Part shown: one piece after another, positions 58,748 through 64,000 of the stretch
Position numbering within the stretch: the first letter of the stretch is position 1
Layout: the number at the start of each line of letters is the position of its first letter
Assembly: GCA_964552795.1 (NCBI GenBank)
Contig: CAZKIO010000005.1
Coordinates: 62,001 to 126,000 of the forward strand
Direction: 5' to 3'
Origin: JAEUHZ01 sp964552795
GTDB lineage: Bacteria; Planctomycetota; UBA1135; GCA-002686595
DNA length: 64,000 nt
Position numbers and translations under genes: made by a program
Notes under the pieces: generated by a model
Told to the model about the DNA's origin: nothing
What the model saw: only the letters and a program-made list of their open reading frames with translations
The model's database searches: none

Positions 58748-60436
58748 TCAGCCGCGCGCAGCGGCCGGCAGTCCGGCGCGCAGGCGCCGAGCGCCCGTCC
58801 AGACCAGGTAGGCGGCCAGACCCAGGAGCGCCATCGCCGACAGCGCGTTGGCCAGCTTGACGTCGAAGCCCGCGCTGGCCCGCAGATTCACGAGCGCGAT
58901 GTCGGCGAGCGCCCACACCGTGATCGCCAGCACGAACGCGGCCGGGACCAGGACGAACGCGCTGCGACGCCCCTCGCCGCGCAGCCACACGGCGATCGAG
59001 ATCAGGGACAGCGCCGCCAGCAGTTGGTTGCTCGCGCCGAACAGCGCCCAGAAGCGCAGGTAGCTGCCTTCCCCGCTGTACGCGAGGAACAGCGCGGCCG
59101 GAAGGATCGTGATCAGCGTGCCCGCCATCGCACCGACGGCGCCGCGCCAGCCGGTCAATTCCTGGATCAGGTAGCGTCCGAGGCGCGTCGCCACGTCGAG
59201 CGTGTCGAACACGAAGGTCGAGAACGCCATCGCGCCGAACGTGATCGCGAAGGCCAGGTTCTCCTTGCCCACCAACAAGGTCAGGAACTGGCCGATGCCG
59301 TTGCCGTAGATCGATCCGGGCTTGAGCGGCTTGCCCGTGGCGTCGAGCAGTTGGTCCTGCGTGAAGATCACGACGGTCACGAGCGCGATCAGCGCCACGA
59401 AGGCCTCGGCCAGCATCGCGCCGTAGCCGACGGGTCGCGCGTGCGACTCGCGGTCGAGTTGCTTGCTGGTCGTGCCCGAGCACACCAGGCCGTGGAAGCC
59501 CGAGCACGCTCCGCAGGCGATCGTCACGAACAGGAACGGGAACAGCGCGCCGCCGGCCTTGCCGGTGTCCCAGGTCTTGAACGCCGGCTGGTGGATCTCG
59601 TAGCCGCCGAACAGGATGCCCAGCACGCCCAGCGTCAGCGCGGTGTACAGCACGAAGCCGCCCAGGTACCCGCGCGGCTGCAACAGCGACCACACCGGCA
59701 GCACCGACGCGACGACGCAGTAGGCCAGGATCAAGAGCCCCCACGTGACGTGGTCGAGGACCAGCCAGTCGGAGATGTGCGTGCCGAGCCACGCCAGCGC
59801 GAACGTCGCGGGCACGAAGATCGCCGTCACGAGCCACAGCGGCGGCTTCAGGTAGCGCTGGACGACGCCCAGGACCACCGACAACAAGAGGTAGAGCACG
59901 CTGGCCGCGGCCACCGCTCCGCCCGGGTGGAAGGTCGCGCCGCTGGTCTCGAGCTCCTCCGTGCCGCGCGCGAAGCTGCCGGCGGTGATGTCGGCGAACG
60001 CGACGATCACGTAGATCAGCGCCAGCCAGATGAACGCCATCATCGCGCGGCCGGCGGGCGAGCCCAGGCGTTCGCGCGCGATCTCGGCGATCGAGCAGCC
60101 GCCGTGCCGGATGCTGCCGATCAAGGTCGCGAAATCGTGCACGGCTCCGATGAACACGACGCCGAAGCCGATCCACAGGAGGCACGGCAGCCAGCCGAAG
60201 CTCTGGCACGCCAGGATCGGACCCGCGATCGGACCGGCGGCGGCGATGGCCGAGAAGTGCTGGCCGAACAGGTAGAAGGGCGGCGTGGGCTCGTAGTCCA
60301 CGCCGTCGCGCTTCTGGTGAGCGGGCGTGGTGCGCTGGTCGTCGAGCCCCACCCGCGCGGCCACGAAGCGCCCGTACCAGCGGTAGCCGAGCGCGAGGAG
60401 TACGAGGAACGCGAGGGATAGGCCCGTCAGGGTCAT
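58748..60436 (-). CDS. cstA: carbon-starvation peptide/pyruvate transporter CstA-type
   Basis: 562 residues, about 16 helices: YEPTPPFYLFGQHFSAIAAAGPIAGPILACQSFGW, VHDFATLIGSIRHGGCSIAEI, ACGACSGFHGLVCSGTTSKQLDRESHARPVGYG and FALVTVVIF-like helices, all CstA hallmarks. It imports peptides and/or pyruvate during carbon limitation. Convergent with the SulP gene, 30 bp away, and divergent from the DAACS gene. No CstA-regulator gene is adjacent. Confidence 0.96.
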   Translation of the reverse strand: MTLTGLSLAFLVLLALGYRWYGRFVAARVGLDDQRTTPAHQKRDGVDYEPTPPFYLFGQHFSAIAAAGPIAGPILACQSFGWLPCLLWIGFGVVFIGAVHDFATLIGSIRHGGCSIAEIARERLGSPAGRAMMAFIWLALIYVIVAFADITAGSFARGTEELETSGATFHPGGAVAAASVLYLLLSVVLGVVQRYLKPPLWLVTAIFVPATFALAWLGTHISDWLVLDHVTWGLLILAYCVVASVLPVWSLLQPRGYLGGFVLYTALTLGVLGILFGGYEIHQPAFKTWDTGKAGGALFPFLFVTIACGACSGFHGLVCSGTTSKQLDRESHARPVGYGAMLAEAFVALIALVTVVIFTQDQLLDATGKPLKPGSIYGNGIGQFLTLLVGKENLAFAITFGAMAFSTFVFDTLDVATRLGRYLIQELTGWRGAVGAMAGTLITILPAALFLAYSGEGSYLRFWALFGASNQLLAALSLISIAVWLRGEGRRSAFVLVPAAFVLAITVWALADIALVNLRASAGFDVKLANALSAMALLGLAAYLVWTGARRLRAGLPAAARG

Positions 60437-60514
60437 GCGGGGGAGCCGTTGCGCCGGTGGACTGCGCTCGGGTGGCTACCGTAGCATCCCGGCCACGCCG
60501 ACCGGCGCGCACGC

Positions 60515-61843
60515 ATGACCGACGAAGGCAACGGCGTTCCCCTCCATCGCAAGATCATGTTCGGCCTCGTCGGCGGCGCCATCGCCGGCATCGCCGCGAA
60601 CTGGCTCGGCGCGCAGGGCGAGCGCGCCCACCGCACGGTCGAGATCCTCGCCGACGGAGTCGCGCATCCCGTCGGCCAGGTGTTCCTGCGGATGCTGTTC
60701 CTGGTCGTCATCCCGCTGGTGTTCGCCTCGCTGGCCGTCGGCGTCGCGGGCCTGGGCGACCTGCGTCACGTCGGGCGCATCGGCGTGCGCACGCTGATCT
60801 TCTTCGTGGGCACCAGCGTTTTCTCTGCCGTGCTGGGCCTCGCGCTGGTCAACCTGTTCGAGCCCGGCGGCGGATTCGACGCCGCCACGCGCGACGGCCT
60901 GATGGAGGCCTTCGGCGGCGCCGCGGCCAAGCTGCAGGTGGCCGCCGACGCGAACCGCTCGGACACGCTGCTGGAAGCCGTCAACAAGTGGCTCGACATG
61001 GCGCTGCCGCGCAACGTGCTGGCAGCCGTGGTGGGCATGCAGATGCTGCCCCTGATCATCGCCGCGCTGCTGCTCGGCATGGCGCTGACCAGGATCGACG
61101 ATCCGCGCCGCGCGGCGATGCTGGGCTGGCTCGAGACGCTGGGCGAGGCGATGGTGACGATCGTCGGCTTCGCGATGAAGCTGGCGCCGTACGCGGTCTT
61201 CTGCCTGATCTTCTCGGTGGTCGCCAAGTTCGGGGTGGACCTCCTGCAGAAGCTGGCGTTTTACGTCGTGCTCGTGCTGTGCGCCTACGCCGTGCAGATC
61301 TTCGGCCTCTACCCGCTCCTGCTGCGCGTGCTGGCCCGGCGCGCGCCGATCGATTTCATGCGCCGCGCCATCCCGATCGCGGTCACCGCGCTGTCGACCT
61401 CCTCGAGCAACGCGACGCTGCCGACCAGCCTGCGGATCGCGCAGAAGGACCTGGACATCCGGCCGCAGGTGGCCGGCTTCGTCCTGCCGCTGGGCGCGAC
61501 CATGAACATGAACGGCACGGCGCTGTTCGAGGGCGCGCTGGTGCTGTTCCTGGCGCAGGTCTTCGGCGTGCCCCTCGAGCTCCACCAGCAGTTCCTGGTG
61601 GTGGTCCTCTCCGTGGTCTCGGCCATCGGCGCGGCGGGCATCCCCGGCGGATCGCTGCCGCTCATCATGGTGATCCTGGCGCAGGTCGGCGTGCCGCCCG
61701 ACGGCATCGCGATCGTGATCGGCGTCGACCGGATCCTCGACATGGGCCGCACCGTCGTGAACGTGGCCGGCGACGTGGTGTGCGCCGCGTACATCGAAGC
61801 CGCCGAACGCCAGCGCGATCGCCGGAACCCGGCCTCGGCCTGA
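60515..61843 (+). CDS. dicarboxylate/amino-acid:cation symporter (DAACS family)
   Basis: 442 residues. Family motifs: RMLFLVVIPLVFASLAVGV, the re-entrant loop TSSSNATLPTSL, GATMNMNGTAL (sodium/substrate site) and AAGIPGGSLPLIMVILAQVGVP, VDRILDMGRTVVNVAGD. It takes up glutamate, aspartate or C4-dicarboxylates with Na+ or H+. Two TAnnnT hexamers (TACCGT 60477-60482, TAGCAT 60482-60487) lie about 30 nt before the ATG, allowing a short leader. Confidence 0.95.
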   Translation: MTDEGNGVPLHRKIMFGLVGGAIAGIAANWLGAQGERAHRTVEILADGVAHPVGQVFLRMLFLVVIPLVFASLAVGVAGLGDLRHVGRIGVRTLIFFVGTSVFSAVLGLALVNLFEPGGGFDAATRDGLMEAFGGAAAKLQVAADANRSDTLLEAVNKWLDMALPRNVLAAVVGMQMLPLIIAALLLGMALTRIDDPRRAAMLGWLETLGEAMVTIVGFAMKLAPYAVFCLIFSVVAKFGVDLLQKLAFYVVLVLCAYAVQIFGLYPLLLRVLARRAPIDFMRRAIPIAVTALSTSSSNATLPTSLRIAQKDLDIRPQVAGFVLPLGATMNMNGTALFEGALVLFLAQVFGVPLELHQQFLVVVLSVVSAIGAAGIPGGSLPLIMVILAQVGVPPDGIAIVIGVDRILDMGRTVVNVAGDVVCAAYIEAAERQRDRRNPASA

Positions 61844-61854
61844 CGACGCGCGGT

Positions 61855-62754
61855 CTACGCCGGCACGACGACCACGTTGCCGTCGCCGCCGACGATCGCG
61901 TCGCGCGACACGGATCCGCTCCACAGGCGCTCCAGGCCCTGGCGCTGGTGCGTGCCGATCACCAGCACGTCGGCGCCGTCCTCGGCCGCCAACTGGTTGA
62001 GGTGCGCGGAGACCCGCCCCATGCCGCCGATCAGGCGGATGCGCAACGCCGAGTGGTCGGCGTGGACGGTCCCTGCGCGCGCGCGCAGCTCCGATTCCAG
62101 CGCGGCCTCGACGTCGGGATCCGCCGCGCCGATGGCCAGGCCCTCCTTCTGGAACCGCTCGCGCACGTCGGGCGGCCAGAACACGTGCGCCCCCGTCAGC
62201 ACGAGCGGGCCCGCCGAACGCAGCGTCAGCAGCCAGCGCAGCGCGGCATCGGAAGTTGGCGAAAGGTCCAGCCCGACCAGCACGCGCAGCGGCCGCGCGC
62301 CGCTGCTCCAGTCGCGGAACGGCCGCTCGTCGCGGACGACGAGCACCGGCATGCCGGCGCGCTGCGCGATGCGGTCGGCGGTGCGGCCCAGGAAGCGCGG
62401 CCGATCGCCGCGCCGTCCGACCGCGGAGATGCAGACCAGCTCGGCCGACCTGCGGGCCGCCTCCGCCAGCAGCACGTCGCCCGGCCGGCCGGCCAGCACG
62501 GCGCACTCGACCGGCGCGACGCCCTTCACGTGCGCCGCCTCCGCGGCCAGATCGGCGAGCAGGCGGCGCTCCTCCGATTCCAGGAACTCGGTGACCTTGG
62601 ATTCGACGCGTTCCGCCAGCACCTCCGCCGCGCCGGGGATGTCGAGCACGTGGATCAAACGTACGCCGGTGCGGCGCATGCGCGCGACGTGCGCCGCGGC
62701 GACCAGCGCGCGGCGCGCGGCCGGTGAGAAGTCGGTTCCGCACAGGATGGTCAT
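61855..62754 (-). CDS. tandem UspA universal stress protein
   Basis: 299 residues with two UspA domains: the first (1-145) starts ILCGTDFSPAARRALVAA and ends PVLVVRDE; the second (~155-299) starts LRVLVGLDLSPTSDAALRWL and has VLVIGTHQRQGLERLWSGS before VVVVPA. It may bind ATP and signal energy or oxidative stress. ATG overlaps the TerC stop (ATGA 62751-62754), so the two are coupled. Convergent with DAACS, 11 bp apart. Confidence 0.94.
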   Translation of the reverse strand: MTILCGTDFSPAARRALVAAAHVARMRRTGVRLIHVLDIPGAAEVLAERVESKVTEFLESEERRLLADLAAEAAHVKGVAPVECAVLAGRPGDVLLAEAARRSAELVCISAVGRRGDRPRFLGRTADRIAQRAGMPVLVVRDERPFRDWSSGARPLRVLVGLDLSPTSDAALRWLLTLRSAGPLVLTGAHVFWPPDVRERFQKEGLAIGAADPDVEAALESELRARAGTVHADHSALRIRLIGGMGRVSAHLNQLAAEDGADVLVIGTHQRQGLERLWSGSVSRDAIVGGDGNVVVVPA

Positions 62755-63749
62755 GGACGAGATTCCTCCTCACCGGGAGCGCCCGCACTGGCGGGCCGGA
62801 AACGCGCGCGGATGACCGAGGCGACGACGGCCAGAGTCAGGATGCCGCCCACGACCCCCAGCGCCACGGTGACGGGGATCTTGTGCTCCTCGGGGAGCAG
62901 CATCTTCACGCCGACGAAGACCAGGATCGCGGAGAGCCCGTGCTTGAGGTAGTGCAGGTAGCGCAAGAGCCCGCCGACCGCGAAGAACAGGCTGCGCAGC
63001 CCCAGGATCGCGAACAGGTTGGACGTGTAGACGACGAAGAGGTTCTGGGAGATGCCCAGCGCCGCGGGCACGGAGTCGACGGCGAACATGACGTCGGTGG
63101 CCTCGATCACCAGGAGCGCCAGGAACAGCGGGGTCGCCACGAGCTTGCCGCCCAGTCGCACGAAGAACCGCGATCCGTGGAACTCGTTGGTCACCGGCAG
63201 GAACCGGCGCGAGAGCCGCAGGATCAGGTTCTTCTCCGGGTCGACCTGGTCCTCGTCGCCCTGGAACGCCAGCTTGACGCCCGTGACGATCAGGAGCGCG
63301 CCGAGCACCCAGATCATCCAGTGGAAGCGCTCGATGGCCTGGATCCCGATCAAGAGGAACAGGCCGCGCATCACCATCGCGCCGAACACGCCCCAGAACA
63401 GCACCCGGTGCTGGCTCTCGGCCGGGATCGCGAAGAACCGGAAGATCACCAGGAAGACGAAGATGTTGTCGACCGAGAGCGCGTACTCCGTCAGGTAGCA
63501 AGTGAGGTACTCCAGCGACGGGCGGTGGTCGGCGCTGTTCGCGGGGTCGGCCAGGAACGCCGGATCGACGAACAGACGGATGGCGAGTGCGAACAAGAGG
63601 CCCAGCGTGACCCACACCGCGGTCCACGTCAGCGCCTCGCGCACCGTGACGACGTGGTCCTTGCGGTGGAAGACGCCCAGGTCCAGCGCCAGCATCACCA
63701 GCACGACGACGCCGAACACGATCCACAGGGTCAGGTTGCCGCTCTCCAT
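62751..63749 (-). CDS. TerC-family integral membrane protein
   Basis: 332 residues, about nine helices: LTCYLTEYALSVDNIFVFLVIF near 82-103, FWGVFGAMVMRGLFLLIG, and FLALLVIEATDVMFAVDSVPAALGIS near 205-230, the paired Asp motifs of TerC/Alx proteins. This group exports Mn2+ or helps metalate secreted proteins. It sits between two UspA-domain genes, 7 bp after the partial gene at the window end. Confidence 0.95.
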   Translation of the reverse strand: MESGNLTLWIVFGVVVLVMLALDLGVFHRKDHVVTVREALTWTAVWVTLGLLFALAIRLFVDPAFLADPANSADHRPSLEYLTCYLTEYALSVDNIFVFLVIFRFFAIPAESQHRVLFWGVFGAMVMRGLFLLIGIQAIERFHWMIWVLGALLIVTGVKLAFQGDEDQVDPEKNLILRLSRRFLPVTNEFHGSRFFVRLGGKLVATPLFLALLVIEATDVMFAVDSVPAALGISQNLFVVYTSNLFAILGLRSLFFAVGGLLRYLHYLKHGLSAILVFVGVKMLLPEEHKIPVTVALGVVGGILTLAVVASVIRARFRPASAGAPGEEESRP

Positions 63750-63756
63750 GTTCGCT

Positions 63757-64000
63757 TCAGCCGTAGATGAGCAGGCGGATACCCGGCGGCAGTCGCTTGG
63801 TCAATCCGGCCAGCACGTGCCCGCGCAGCAGATGGTACATGCTGTTGCGCTGCGTCACGCCGATCATGATGGCCGACACCTCGAGCACTTCGGCCGCCCT
63901 GAGGATGCCTTCGACGGCGTTGTACGAGACGGTCCACACGGGGATCAGGGTCATGCCTTCGGCCTCGGCGGCCTGCGTGGCGCTGAGCAGCGCGCTGGCG
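63757..64000 (-). CDS. C-terminal UspA domain of a larger protein, 5'-truncated
   Basis: The frame is open to the window edge (visible part ~80 residues). It reads EAEGMTLIPVWTVSYNAVEGI, VSAIMIGVTQRNSMYHLLRGHV, LPPGIRLLIYG, the end of a UspA domain of the kind fused to the C-terminus of APC-type amino-acid permeases. The rest of the protein lies outside the window, so a stand-alone Usp protein is also possible. It precedes TerC by 7 bp on the same strand. Confidence 0.75.
   Translation of the reverse strand, partial: ASALLSATQAAEAEGMTLIPVWTVSYNAVEGILRAAEVLEVSAIMIGVTQRNSMYHLLRGHVLAGLTKRLPPGIRLLIYG

Noticed and set aside
1..64000. CRISPR arrays, insertion sequences, prophage or toxin-antitoxin modules
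   Set aside because: No regularly spaced repeats, transposase or integrase motifs, terminal inverted repeats or recognisable toxin pairs were seen on either strand.

Overview
This window is very GC-rich, gene-dense bacterial chromosome, probably from a member of the Planctomycetota. The lineage call is an inference. It rests on three secreted proteins that share a cysteine-rich C-terminal module (start motif CxGDGS, end motif FNLTNGV), which I associate with marine Planctomycetota, together with an ECF sigma/RskA-like anti-sigma pair, an ELWxxDGT-repeat protein and a fungalysin-type protease. I see no phage, insertion sequence, CRISPR array or rRNA. One tRNA gene (Asp, GTC) is present. Apart from one decayed gene the region looks like ordinary chromosome.

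Layout. 1-8.9 kb: end of a DUF2325 protein, tRNA-Asp, a mazG/ABC-ATPase/FtsX-permease operon, a DUF2878 membrane protein behind a 21-codon minicistron, an anti-sigma/ECF sigma pair and the first CxGDGS-module protein. 9-12.2 kb: CBS-domain protein, a secretin-like lipoprotein, a short relic of the module and a DUF2911 protein. 12.2-23.7 kb: a sodium:solute symporter and PIG-L-type exported protein, YjbQ, a Cdd1 helix-hairpin-helix protein, TruA, an RND efflux pump with its adaptor, and QueC. 23.9-28 kb: an Mrp-type P-loop ATPase lacking the usual C-terminal CxxC, PurK, PurE and a TlpA-like thioredoxin. 28-38.8 kb: a fungalysin metalloprotease, an OPT transporter, a PqiA-like membrane protein, the ELWxxDGT-repeat protein and a phosphoesterase-LamG lipoprotein. 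38.8-46.3 kb: MetF, a thioesterase, a creatininase-family enzyme, a benzoate-CoA-ligase-type enzyme, a large beta-sandwich protein and a degenerate protein kinase. 46.3-54.3 kb: an acyl-CoA/aromatic-type catabolic cluster (kynureninase-like enzyme, unknown protein, 2Fe-2S ferredoxin, acyl-CoA dehydrogenase, enoyl-CoA hydratase, Rid-family protein, SDR) next to a gluzincin protease and an old-yellow-enzyme family protein. 54.3-64 kb: two exported unknowns, an isoprenylcysteine-methyltransferase-like protein, a PHA-system protein, SulP, CstA, a DAACS symporter, a UspA tandem protein, TerC and the C-terminal UspA domain of another protein.

Two window-wide patterns stand out. First, a TAnnnT hexamer lies 6-9 nt before the start codon of 13 reading frames that lack a Shine-Dalgarno sequence. 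This is the arrangement expected for leaderless transcription, while a smaller set of genes has a strong purine-rich Shine-Dalgarno. Second, the same ~150-residue six-cysteine module is attached to three unrelated secreted N-terminal parts, with a truncated fourth copy beside a terminator-like hairpin that resembles the one behind the protease copy. Coupled ATGA, GTGA or TTGA overlaps are common in the operons.
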